This document shows positions 1 through 9,896 of a stretch of DNA of 64,000 nt, piece after piece. Numbering within the stretch: position 1 is the first letter of the stretch; the number at the start of each line of letters is the position of its first letter. The notes below the pieces were generated by a model that made no database searches, was not told the DNA's origin, and saw nothing but the letters and a program-made list of their open reading frames with translations. This DNA comes from Prostheceraeus crozeri (Eukaryota > Platyhelminthes > Polycladida > Euryleptidae): NCBI GenBank assembly GCA_907163375.1, contig CAJQUW010016163.1:1-64000 (forward strand), read 5' to 3'. The position numbers and the translations under genes are program-made.

Positions 1-159
1 TGGCTCCTGAAATGAAAGAAGTAAGAGTTGGAAAGATGGCATGATGATATATCTCAGTCATTATACTCACGAATACTTGTATGGCTTTGAAACAAGCTAT
101 GTGGATGTCGTCGGTGTGTTGAATAATTTACATGGTAGCAACGGACATCCGCACAGCTG

Positions 160-1040
160 CTAGCACTCTGAGTGTCGTCGTTGCTTATATTTAGATTCTA
201 ATGGTTTGTCAGGGACGACACCTGCGATGGGGATTGTGCATATTGTGAGAGATTTCACCTTCTCACACTCCTTCAACGCGCCAACATCATTCTTCAACAA
301 ACTCACATCCTCAAGCGCCGCTTCCTTCAGCATTGCGCTCCTCACTTCGCTCTCGATCACATTCTCAAACTTCATCACCGCCTCTTCCTGTCAACTTTCT
401 CTCCTTCACCATACTCTCTTTTGCAGCCGCACACTCCCTTAACTTTTGAGTCAACTCTCAGCATTCAACTTCAAACTATCCGCTCAGCAGTCACTCTTTC
501 AGCGTACTCTTCAGCGATCTCACTCTTCTTCTAACTTTGTACACTCATGCCTCACATTCGTATAAGCACGAACATCATCCCTCGACAGACAACTTCACAC
601 GGAACAGTCGACTCTCAATTTCTCAACGCACTCGGTGAGGTCTAGGCGTTGATTGTGCCAACACCTCGGGTACTGGACAATCGCCCTCACAGCTTTCTCA
701 CGCTCACGCTCAGCAGCAGCAACACTCTGAATCATCATTTCATACATTCATATCCGATGAAATCCAACTCACCGACATAACTCTACTCTTTTTGGAAGTA
801 CTCGCATCAAATCTACATCACTCACAACACGCTTTTCAACATTTACCACCTCTACTGGTGGCAAACGAGCACACATTCCTCTCATACAGCATTCCCTGCT
901 CACCACACATCATCTTCTTCATCAAAAACTTCGAAATTTTCTGAATATCAACACTTCGAGTGCAACTCACTGAAGGCATCATTCCTTTCATCACACCTCA
1001 CATTACACCACACACAAAACCACACTTAACCGCAACACTA
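160..1040 (-). pseudogene. Possible decayed coiled-coil coding stretch
   Basis: The plus strand is strongly pyrimidine-rich from about 260 to 1040, so the minus strand is rich in GAG, AAG and GTG codons. Reading the minus strand gives short open pieces with Glu/Lys/Leu runs, such as ECEKVKS, KLEEE and RSLKSTLKE, in different frames. The longest open piece is 72 residues at 160-378. This looks like a frame-broken coiled-coil protein, but I recognise no family. Biased composition alone could produce the same picture. Confidence 0.2.
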
Positions 1041-2570
1041 TGCCGCAGCATTCTTTTATGTGTAAGGATGAAAATTTCCACCCCTAAACACATCCCCACA
1101 ACTGCATTTAAAAAATTGTAGGCGTTTATTCACGTCTTTGGTCATTTTTCACTGCAAAGAAAATGAGAAAGTTTGATATCAAACCTGAGCAGAGCGCAAC
1201 GTATAGAAATAAAATGTCAGTAAATGTGAAGATTATGTTTTCAAAGTCATACTGTAAATGCTATCATTACTTGAGGATAGACACAGTTAAGCTGATGAAT
1301 CCGTTACAGTATTACTCAGAGGGGATCTTATCCCAACTCCAAGGCCTCGGCTGAGGAATGATAGATTTGAGTTGTAGTGAGTGGCACTCCGATTCCCGTC
1401 GCAGCACGAAGGCCTTGTAACTCGATCCACTAGGGAAGTGAGAGATCTTCCCCGATACGCCGCTATTTACAGCTGAAGACATCCATTTGTCACTCCGCCC
1501 CGAAGTTGGATAACAGGAACGCCGAGCTCAAAGGTAGTGAACAGTAGCTGGATCTCAACCCTCAAAGCTGCCTTAGACTTCAGTTAAATTTGAAAATCTG
1601 AATAGCAGATTTTGAACTTCCGCATACTTGAAAACCTTGAGGAAACATGCCCAAGTTATAGTTGCTCTTGATTCAGCTGATAAGCAACGCCGTAGGAGAG
1701 CTTGATTCACCAGCGTTTTTTGCAATGGAGATGTTTTAGAGGCCACGGCCATGACAAGATTAGCTATTGACTCAACCGATTGGGCGTTCAAAGTTGCTAC
1801 TCGGCTTGAGAAAGAAGCTGTGTCAAATGGCCCAACAATGAGACATGAGTTTTTTGTTCCCGCGCAGCGGTTACGGTCTAACACTATGACACACTTCCCT
1901 TGCCACACGGTTATCACTACGAGCTATCGTCCGCCGTCCCGAAGGAACACCCTGTCAGTGGAATATATTACAGCAAAACAACTCTCGTGTGTTCTTGCTT
2001 CGCTTTCAAGTGGGTGAGCAAGCTCGTTATACCATGAGAAGGACTCACGCTCAGATCATCATTTTAAAAAAATGGCTTTCATATTGACATCAGCGAGGGT
2101 CGAAAAACCCCAGAAAACTCCTCCCAAAATTCTTCGTTGAGTGAATTTAAATTTTTATGCAACTCCCCCCCCCCATTTTAGCCACGTACTTGATGAAAAT
2201 TTTATAAAGTAGGTCCATCACTTAGGGCAGGTCAATAGGTACCGAACACCCTTTTTTGAATCAAGTCAATTCGTGAAAGCTTGTAGAAGCAAAGTTTACA
2301 AGCTTTAAAGATTTTGGAGTCCAATTTATGGCCTTGGAGCGAAAGGCCATCTCCTGCGTGAAGCCTCTAAGAGCTGACCGCCTTACCTGATATCACCATG
2401 AAATTTTCGTAATCGGTTTCTTACAGAAACTTGGAATTTGGAATTCCAAGCTAGCGATCGGAGCTCGAGAGACGACCTACCTCTGACAATCGTTCTCCTC
2501 TAAATGACAAGTCTCCGTCGGTTCCCAGCTTATATAGTGTGTGGCGATCAGCTGATGACGTAATACCCAT
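1041..2570. other. No convincing gene; flank of the RAG1-like element
   Basis: Short open frames at 1573-1917 (minus) and 1751-2017 (plus) have no recognisable motifs. A C-run lies near 2165. A TATATA-type motif sits near 2531 and would point leftward, resembling the TATA box near 7095. I see no gene that it would serve. Confidence 0.3.
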
Positions 2571-2577
2571 CACGGTG
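2571..2577 (+). other. RSS-heptamer-like end, CACGGTG
   Basis: The terminal seven bases CACGGTG differ from the V(D)J heptamer CACAGTG by one transition, and keep the CAC that is critical in RAG cleavage. The mirrored copy is at 5764-5770. A spacer of about 12 bases is followed by gttttggat, which is only weakly AT-rich and does not match the nonamer ACAAAAACC. I therefore do not call a full RSS. Confidence 0.55.
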
Positions 2578-3006
2578 CGTCTGAATGAGGTTTTGGATTA
2601 AAAAAATATATCATCGCCGAAACCAAATTTTTTGACCTTAGTGACCCTCTAGGAATGGGAAATGAGCAAAAAGAAAATCTTTTAAAGCACAGATTTTTAT
2701 CTACGGCCTATTTTCAAAATGGCAGCCATTTTTTCGTAAAAATCGCATGTCTAATACATTTATTAGGACTTAAGGCATGCTACGTCACATGAATTAGCAT
2801 TTTCTGATCACAGCAGAGTAATTCATGCAATAGTTAAAATCATAGAAGGGTGCCATACAGTTGAACTACTGTTTATAAGTAGTGTGTCGTGTCTTGTACA
2901 GTATTTCTTAACTTCAGAATATAATGTCGATAAAAAATGTTTTATTTGCTACTTTCGTTTGAAGGTGAATTTATCCCGGTCAGACAAAGCAAAAAGTCAC
3001 AAATTT
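2571..3006 (+). repeat. Left terminal inverted repeat of RAG1-like element
   Basis: This stretch is the reverse complement of 5336-5770, with about eight substitutions and two single-base length changes in A-runs. The outermost bases are CACGGTGCGTCTGAATGAGG. The inner edge lies at the segment reading gacaaagcaaaaag. Near-identical repeats on such a frame-broken gene point either to a recent non-autonomous insertion or to repeat homogenisation. Confidence 0.9.
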
Positions 3007-3249
3007 TACTGAAATACACTGAACAAAACAAAGCTCGTGTTCAGGGTTGAGTAGCTTTCTATGTTCTAACAAAATAGACATTCGCATAAATTCAAATATT
3101 AGCTTGCACATTTCTATGGTACATATGACGCAGCATGTTGTTCATGTTGCAATGTATTTGAATGGGTACTGAGAGCTATGAATTGATTTTTGCAACATCC
3201 AAGCTTAAATCAGACGTGAAGTGTCGAAATTCATTAGTACACCAGTAAG
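3007..3249 (+). other. Non-coding leader between TIR and RAG1-like gene
   Basis: About 240 bp of AT-rich sequence separates the inner edge of the left inverted repeat from the first ATG. No open frame or clear core promoter motif is visible. Transcription of the transposase would have to start here or inside the repeat. Confidence 0.4.
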
Positions 3250-5270
3250 ATGGCTGCGGCAGGTGATGAAACTGCGATAGACGCCGTTGACAGAAGTCAC
3301 AATGAAAATAGAAAACACGTTTGCGCCGTTTGCTATCGCAAGGGATCTCGGAAGCTTTCTGCTACGGATGTCAGGAGTATTCAGGACTTCGTCATTGATG
3401 GCTACGATCGAGAAAATCCTAACTTTCCGGAGGCATTGTGCAATGGATGTTATTTGCTACTTTCCAAAATGCGGAACGGACATGAAGTGAGCTTACCCCT
3501 GTCTGATGATTATGATCCTCGTCGGCCAATTATCCTTCGTTCACCATCTGCGTGTTCTTGCCGAATTTGTTGTGTTGCTCGAGTTGACAACCAGGACGCC
3601 GTAAGGATGAAGAAATCTCCTGGTCGTCCATCGAACAAGGAAACCATTACAGCAGCATCGAGTTTCAAGGTATGTGTTCCTTGCTTCTCGAAACTTTATC
3701 GAGGATGTTCTCATACAAGAGAATCTTGTCTATCAAAGCGCCAAAAGATATCCAACATTGACCATCTGTTGAACTCCTCCAGCAAAGTGACAGAACAACG
3801 AGTTGCTAGCCGAATCATCGACGACGTGGGAACATCTCTTTCAACATTAAGTTGTAAGACCAAGAATACAATGACTTTGAAATCGCCTACTCAGTTGTCG
3901 GCGGTCGATCTTTCTCACATTCAAACTGATTTGAGTTTGAGTGATAGGCAAATGTCTAAGTTTAGTAAGAATATTCGTTATGCCACCGAGTCTCGAACTG
4001 TTATTGAACCCGGGCTAAAGTCCAAACTATCCAGAGCCACCCAAGAGTTTGATGAACTGTTTGCTGTGGAGGAATTGGATTTCCTCTGCCTTGCAAAAGA
4101 TGAAGTGAGCGATAGATGTTCCAGATCTGCAGTTTTCTGCAAAGATGTTGATGAACTAATTGATCGAATTATGACCAAGAGGAACTTGAGTAGATATGAT
4201 TTGCTCATTCGCATTGGTATTGATGGAGGTGAGGGGGGGTTCTCAAGATCGGTCTATCAGTCTTTGAATTAGATGAGCAAGGTCCGACTTCTCAATCCCG
4301 CCGTTACCTGTCTTCAGGATTAAGTTGCACGTTCAAAGACTCCGGTGTCAAGCGTTGTATGATAGTAGCATTAGTACCAGATGTTCAGGAAAATTACAAC
4401 AATGTCAAATTGTTGTGGAACAAAGCAGGATTGAATGCTATGCGGCACAAATTTTCCATTGCATGTGATTTTGTGCAACATGCTTTTAGGGCTCATGCCA
4501 CATGGAAGCAAGCATCCATGTAGCTGGTGCACTGCGGAAAAAGGCAGAGTAGGAGTTATAGGTGCTCCGCGGACAATGGCTTCTCTGAGTGATCAGTTCT
4601 GGAAATATCTTGAGTCCGGTAGACTAGGGACAAACGAAGTGCAATGAAATTTACTAATGTCATTCATCCGTCCATAGTGCACACATCAGATTCTTCCACT
4701 CCCATTATTGAAAGCATCCCCCTCCAGAGCTTCATCTGCTGTCTGGACCCACAGCTACACTTTTTTGTGGTCTTGAGAAGGAATGGAGTAGTGCAGAATT
4801 GTGGCTACGTAAATGCAATGTAGTGCCTAAGGCAATGCACGGAGGCACCTTCACTGGAAACAGTGGCAGGAGTCTCTTGCGCAATGTCGATTTACTTGAG
4901 GCGATGTGTCCAAATAATTCCAGTGTCTTGAAATTTGTGACGGCCTTTCGTTGCTTCAATGATGTTGTGACTTCTTGCTTTGGAGCTTCCCTGCAGCCAC
5001 AATTCAGGAGATACATCAGTGAGTTTCAGGCGGCATATGAACAGCTGCCTCTGAATGTGACTCCCAAGATCCACGCTATCATATTCCATGTACCAGAATT
5101 CTGTGAGTACACACGAAGAGGACTCGGCCAATACAGTGAGCAATGTATTGAGTCTCTACATCACAGTTTTGCAGACACATGGAAAAGCTTCAAAATTTTT
5201 TGAAAATCATCTCCAGTTTTCTGATCGATTGTTGCGATTTGTTTGTGTTTATAATTCCAGATATATTTGA
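3250..5270 (+). pseudogene. RAG1-like transposase, frameshifted
   Basis: RAG1-type proteins are RNase-H-fold DDE recombinases that nick and hairpin DNA at heptamer ends. The first frame (3250-4272) has paired cysteines at residues 25/28, 64/67, 102-108 and 142/145. Their spacing and context resemble the RAG1 N-terminal zinc-binding region. An SPGRPS motif (residues 123-128) resembles the GRP minor-groove motif. The first catalytic Asp is in IGIDGG (codon 4222). After frame shifts come the second Asp in IACD (codon 4467), CSWC (4519-4530), PPELHLLSGP near 4721, GGTFTGN, FHVPEF with HxxxxH, and the Glu in CIES (codon 5150). In RAG1, CxxC, HxxxxHVPE and SEGNE occupy the same order. Shifts occur at a G7 run (4233-4239), near 4470, 4620-4655 and 4720, and in a T6 run near 5200. 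The last frame ends at 5270. Confidence 0.82.
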
Positions 5271-5335
5271 TGAATTATTTTTTATGATGCTTGTCCTGTT
5301 CGTGTTTTCTGAATGAATACATGTTTATTTCATCA

Positions 5336-5770
5336 AATTTGTGATTTTTTGCTTTGTCTTACCGGGATAAATTCACCTTCAAACGAAAGTAGCAAATAAA
5401 ACATTTTTTTATCGACATTATATTCTGAAGTTAAGAAATACTGTACAAGACACGACACACTACTTATAAACAGTAGTTCAACTGTATGGCACCCTTCTAT
5501 GATTTTAACTATTGCATGAATTACTCTGCTGTGATCAGAAAATGCTAATTCATGTGACGTAGCATGCCTTAAGTCCTAATAAATGTATTCGACATGCGAT
5601 TTTTGCGAAAAAATGGCTGCCATTTTGAAAATAGCCCGTAGATAAAAATCTGTGCTTTAAAAGATTTTCTTTTTGCTCATTTCTCATTCCTAGAGGGTCA
5701 CTAAGCTCAAAAAATTTGGTTTCGGCGATGATATATTTTTTAATCCAACACCTCATTCAGACGCACCGTG
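5336..5770 (-). repeat. Right terminal inverted repeat of RAG1-like element
   Basis: This is the mirror of 2571-3006. It starts about 65 bp after the end of the RAG1-like reading frame and ends with CACCGTG on the plus strand (5764-5770). Its outer edge cuts into the C-terminal end of the Polinton-like frame on the minus strand: the motif CELCSF is host to the junction, and the residues that follow are encoded by the repeat. Confidence 0.9.
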
Positions 5771-7056
5771 AAACTACATAACTCGCATGTTTCAAAACGT
5801 TTCACTTGTGTTTGGTTCATGTTCCGATACCACATGCGAGAACATTTCTGAAAATCCGTCACGGGAAGAAAATGTCCAGACTGATCCTCCATATCGTACC
5901 GCGTCACCATCACCAGATGAACGATGCGTGTGTTCTCCTTCACAGCTTGACGGACCGGGTATAATTGGCCCACAAATCCTTTACTGTCATGTACGTGGAT
6001 ACGAACAATGACATTGTTCTTCTTTTCGAACTCCTGAATATCCCGTGTATTCATCAACCCCTCTGACGTCATCATGGAAAAGTCTAGATGATAATACTGG
6101 TTCAAATTCAACTTGCGGACTTCAGGAAGTCGATTCTGATAAATGTCATAGGATGTCTTGGTGCGGGAATCAACACGTTCACGACGTCGAGGAATGCGAT
6201 TGTCTTGGTAGGCAAGTGCATAGAGGACACTGTCTTGAAAACAATGTGATGTATGCGTGTTGCGCTCAAACACACATATGCCTTTGCAGAGCTTGATATC
6301 TCGGTGGATAGGAATCGGTGCGCCCATGCGAAAATTAGGGAAGGAACTTGTTTGAACCAGTAACTCCAACACTTCCTTCACCGCAAATCCTGATCCGTCT
6401 TCTCGATAGTCTTCAATAAATTCTTCAAACTTTGACACAATGTCACCGAACCATGTATCAAAGTTACGTGCTTGGACGCCTTCGTGAATGTATGAGGGTG
6501 TGGTGATGTCTCTCACTTCCTCTTCGCCCGTCGACATATCCATCTTGGCAAACCTGAGTCTCATACTCACAAACACTTTCACATCCTCGTGGGGGTGTTG
6601 TTGCACATGACACGATACAAGTCCGCATACATTGAATTCAAATATGTTTTCCATTCATTCGTGGCTTGAGGAGGGGTAAATCGATAATTATATCCGCGAC
6701 CGTCCATGATACGTTCTTCTTCCACAGCTGCACCACCCTCTTGCATGAACTCAAACAGCTAGGGACAGAAATGTTCATCCCATCCTTCCGCTTCAGCATT
6801 CACCACTGCATCACAGTAGCGACACCGTCCCACACACGCATGCTTATGGTACGCCTCCACGTCGAAACTTCCGTCGCAATCCAAACACAGCAAGTCATTG
6901 TCATCGCCATAATTAAACGCGCGGCAATCGTGCTCGTCTCCATACCATTTACAGCATGTCCAACAATAGTTGCGACCTGTCTCCATGGGCTCCATGGGCA
7001 ATACAGTCTTGAAACCGAGAGAAGGACTGACGGCAGAATTCACACGCGTACTGCAT
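5771..7056 (-). pseudogene. Polinton/adintovirus-like gene remnant (zinc fingers plus PolB-type N-terminal region)
   Basis: The minus strand from an ATG at 7056 begins with a C2H2-like finger (CEFC...HGAH). In another frame it continues with a cysteine-rich region (YCWTCCKWYGDEHDC, LCLDCD, CRYCD), reaches an in-frame TAG near 6757, then runs on to a long open stretch (5771-6654). That stretch holds YREDGSGFAVKEVL, a HCFQDSVLYAL block, IQEFEKKNNVIVRIHV and QLYPVR. These blocks match the region preceding type-B DNA polymerase in Polinton/adintovirus-like proteins. At least two frameshifts (near 6990 and 6605), one stop, and truncation by the RAG1-like element after CELCSF make it a fossil. The polymerase domain is absent. 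It could instead be a related large-DNA-virus relic. Confidence 0.42.
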
Positions 7057-7092
7057 GGTTAGAATGAGAATGATTTTTTCTGACAGCGCCTT

Positions 7093-7101
7093 CCTTATAT
7101 A
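7093..7101 (-). promoter_or_regulatory. TATA box upstream of the Polinton-like gene
   Basis: TATATAAGG on the minus strand lies 37-45 bp upstream of the ATG at 7056, within a locally GC-rich stretch. The placement suits a compact promoter with a very short leader. Confidence 0.45.
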
Positions 7102-7177
7102 CCCTGCTGTGACTCATCACACGTGCTCGGCGCCGCGTGCTCCGATTGGTGCTCCGTGCTCTTAACCCAAGTGCGCC

Positions 7178-7248
7178 GATGCGTGGGCGTGTGCTCCGTT
7201 TCCTGTCCTCTTCGCAACCCGTGCTCTGATGCGTGGGCGTGTGCTCCG
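7178..7248. repeat. Two 21-bp direct repeats exactly 50 bp apart
   Basis: A 21-bp block beginning gatgcgtgggcgtgtgctcc occurs at 7178-7198 and 7228-7248. Related short copies of gtgctccg occur between 7130 and 7245. The block is GC-rich against an AT-rich background and lies 80-150 bp upstream of the TATA box at 7093, where enhancer-type repeats would sit. Confidence 0.6.
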
Positions 7249-7348
7249 ATGACAGAGCAGGTCATGTACTTTAGTGCAAATGGTGGTGAAAGGGGCCAGA
7301 CTTTGCTACTGTCATGCATCACATAGAAATTATAAAAATGAACGGTAG

Positions 7349-7968
7349 TTATGGGTTATCTACCCCCCCCCTAGGTTTTCAAATTTGTCTAAAATCTGCA
7401 AAATGAATCAATCGTCACCAAACTTCAGGTAGACGTTTTTGATTATATTTTCTACCCACATACAAAAATTTATGCAGATCGGACAAGTACTTTTGCATTA
7501 GACACGATAACGTGAAGCGTAGCGATGTCAACAGCATGATCTGACTTCGTCTGTTCGACGCATTATTGTTACTCGTGCGTTCACTCGTGCGTTCATTGTT
7601 CTCTCTCCCTCTTCATCCACTACCAATTGCTAATTGAAATTTTCCACGGCCACTACCTTGCCGCACCTTTATTAAGTTGAAAATGTTAGTGCAAGGGATA
7701 TGGCTTGGAGTTGTCGGGAAATGACTTTGTTAACTTCAAGTGCTTTCTGCTCAGACGATGAGGTCAGAGGAAGTCAGATCAAGCTGCAGCAACGCCTCAC
7801 TTCAAATTATCGCCCCTAATTCAGAAAGTACTTGTCCAATTTGCACAAGTTTCGGTATGTGGGTAGATAATATCCTCACTCACGTGCACTTATAGTTTTG
7901 TAACGATTGATTCATTTCTACTGATCTTACACAAATTTGAAAACCTGGGGGGGGGAGATAACCCATAA
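7349..7968. mobile_element. 620-bp MITE with long imperfect inverted repeats
   Basis: Both ends read TTATGGGTTATCT followed by a C-run on the inward strand. The mirrored similarity continues for about 150 bp (7349-7500 against 7820-7968) through aggttttcaaattt and the segment around acaagtactttt. The interior holds no open frame. There is no transposase and the target duplication is not clear. Confidence 0.7.
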
Positions 7969-9199
7969 GAACCAAATGCACATCCATTTCATCGGTAAAA
8001 ATCTCAAGTTCGATGGACAGTTTCATCTCTAATTTGGTCGTCGTCCATTTAGTTTTCTTAGAGCATTCGTTTTTTGCAAGAGAAAATTATTACCAAAGTA
8101 ATTTTACCCGATTAGCGTCCCTTTTCAAGCATGGTGCAGCCTCCTTACTCAAGGCAGAATAGAGCTGTCTGATTTTGCGCTGTTCCTTCAACATAGTGCA
8201 TCAGATTTTCTACTTTATCTATTTCTTTGAAATGTTCAAAACATACAACATCGTGACTTGTCGGTTTAAAATGAACTCATCCAATGCTATTACAAGATAA
8301 TTTTTCTGTCTTATGTCTTTCTGAAAGCTGTAGAAGGCAAGCTCTGTAGGATCGTCCGTTTTGTTTGTACACTTGCGTTCGCAGAAGTGTTCCATTTTGT
8401 CGATTTTTTGTGTTCAGAATGGTTCAGAAACACAAACAAATGACTTCCTTTTCACTATCTCCGTGTACGTTGATAGTCTTTCGCATAGCTGATTCGTCAC
8501 GAAGCAGCTAGCAGTGGCGTATCAGATCACTGGCAGATCTGACGTCATCACGTTTCCTTAAGCAGATGATTGCGATTGAATGAGGCATCAAAATGCGTAT
8601 AAGTAAGCAAGATTGACTAGGCATACATTAAAGTAGCCATTGAGACAAGTTTGCAAAATTAAACCGAACTACACCTTTAACATCAGCAAGAGCAGAGGGC
8701 TGTATGAACCGGGAAGAATATCACGCAGAAAGTTATTCAAAAGTTTATTTGTTAGATAGACCTATGGTTCGTCACTTTGAAATTTTATATTACGATTGTC
8801 AATACTCGGAAGAAACTTTAAGAGAAATCGACAATACTATCTTGCATGTTTGCTCTTCAGAAAAGCTGTACTTCTAATCAGTCGCTGATGGTTGGAGAAA
8901 AACCCTGGAACCTCTTTCGTTTCCTCAGAAACACTGTTTGGAAACACAGCGTGGATGAAATTCTCTTCAGGACCTGCTGCTTGCTTCGCGACTTTTTAGC
9001 TTATCTTGATTTTCTCCTCAAGTCTCGTCAGTTCGGGATTCGTAAAATGTGATAAAGGCTTCTATAGGTAAAGTATCCTATGCAAACAAACATGAGAGGA
9101 GAGCCAACGTGTAAGACAAAATTTCAGGATTTCTTTCGTCTCATCACTAAAAAGAATCTGAAATTCATTAAATTCTCGTTTTCTCTTGCTACTATGTTG
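7969..9199. other. No gene recognised
   Basis: AT-rich sequence with only short random frames, for example 8846-9052. Part of it may be the eroded 3' portion of the hAT fossil that follows, but I cannot show this. Confidence 0.3.
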
Positions 9200-9895
9200 G
9201 AAAAAATAGTAAATGTCTATCAAAATGCCCTATCGAAACCGGTAATTCACCACAAGTTTTTTTCGCCATCAAGTATCAAAGGTGGCAAACATATGGAGAG
9301 AGAAGAATATGATCATTTTAACTCTGAAGATGGGAAATTACCCCTCCTTTAGATCCAATCATGACGTTAGCGTTATCAGATGAGAATGAGATACAGTTTT
9401 CAAAATGTATTGACAAATCATCGAGTTTAGTTTTCAACACAGAATATATATCTTCTGAAGAAGAACCACTTCCTTCGTAAATTCCCATTGCAGTCATTAA
9501 CACCTATGAAAAATTATTTCGTTTAATGAAAATTAATTGAAGAAATTAACAAGTAATAATATTCGCATCAATTCATTGCTTTTCAAATACGTGTTTTCGT
9601 TGGACTGTTGTGCATAAATATATGGAGGGCAAAAAAAAGGTTGTGTATTGCTTCGGCGTCAGCTTTTTTGAAATTCTTGGATATAAAAACTATGTGTTTC
9701 CACATGTACCGCAAACTTCATGTAGGTTTTTATATCTTAAGATTGCGCGCACAGCGCAAAATTTTTTGAAAATATGTGTTCCAATACTGTTGAAAGCTCA
9801 TTTTAGAATAAGAATCTCGATATCTGGGACAATTTTACACTTTTCCGGGACATCCGGGACAGCTCCAGAATCCGGGACAGTTGGCAGGCCTGGTT
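9200..9895 (-). pseudogene. hAT transposon fossil (DUF4371-like transposase)
   Basis: The minus strand at 9318-9503 encodes FSSDNANVMIGSKGGVISHL, the catalytic-Asp block of DUF4371/ZNF862-type hAT transposases. In the same frame beyond a stop comes DHILLSPYVCHL, matching the hAT CHxxHL motif. The 5' end of the element is visible at 9882-9895 as CAGGCCTGCCAAC on the minus strand, followed by repeated GTCCCGGA motifs typical of hAT subterminal repeats. Several stops break the frame. Confidence 0.6.
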
Positions 9896-9896
9896 T

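Larger units (their letters stand above)
2571..5770 (+). mobile_element. RAG1-like (RAGL/Transib-related) DNA transposon, RAG1-only, inactivated
   Basis: The element is bounded by terminal inverted repeats of about 435 bp (2571-3006 and 5336-5770) that I count as differing at roughly ten positions. Both ends begin with CACGGTG, close to the V(D)J heptamer CACAGTG and to Transib ends (CACWATG). The only gene between them, on the plus strand, is a broken RAG1-like transposase. No kelch-repeat or RAG2-like frame is present. The five bases outside the two ends (cccat and aaact) do not match, so the 5-bp target duplication expected of Transib/RAG insertions is not visible. The right flank lies inside a Polinton-like gene remnant and the left flank does not continue it, which suggests that rearrangement followed insertion. 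Confidence 0.82.

Noticed and set aside
2571..2610. A complete 12-RSS (heptamer, 12-bp spacer, nonamer) at the RAG1-like element ends
   Set aside because: The heptamer fits, but the sequence after 12 bases (gttttggat or gtgttggat) does not match ACAAAAACC, so only the heptamer similarity is reported.
5740..6654. A host gene encoding a 304-residue protein
   Set aside because: Its last residues are translated from the RAG1-like inverted repeat and its N-terminal part is frame-broken. The conserved blocks fit a virus-like PolB-region relic.
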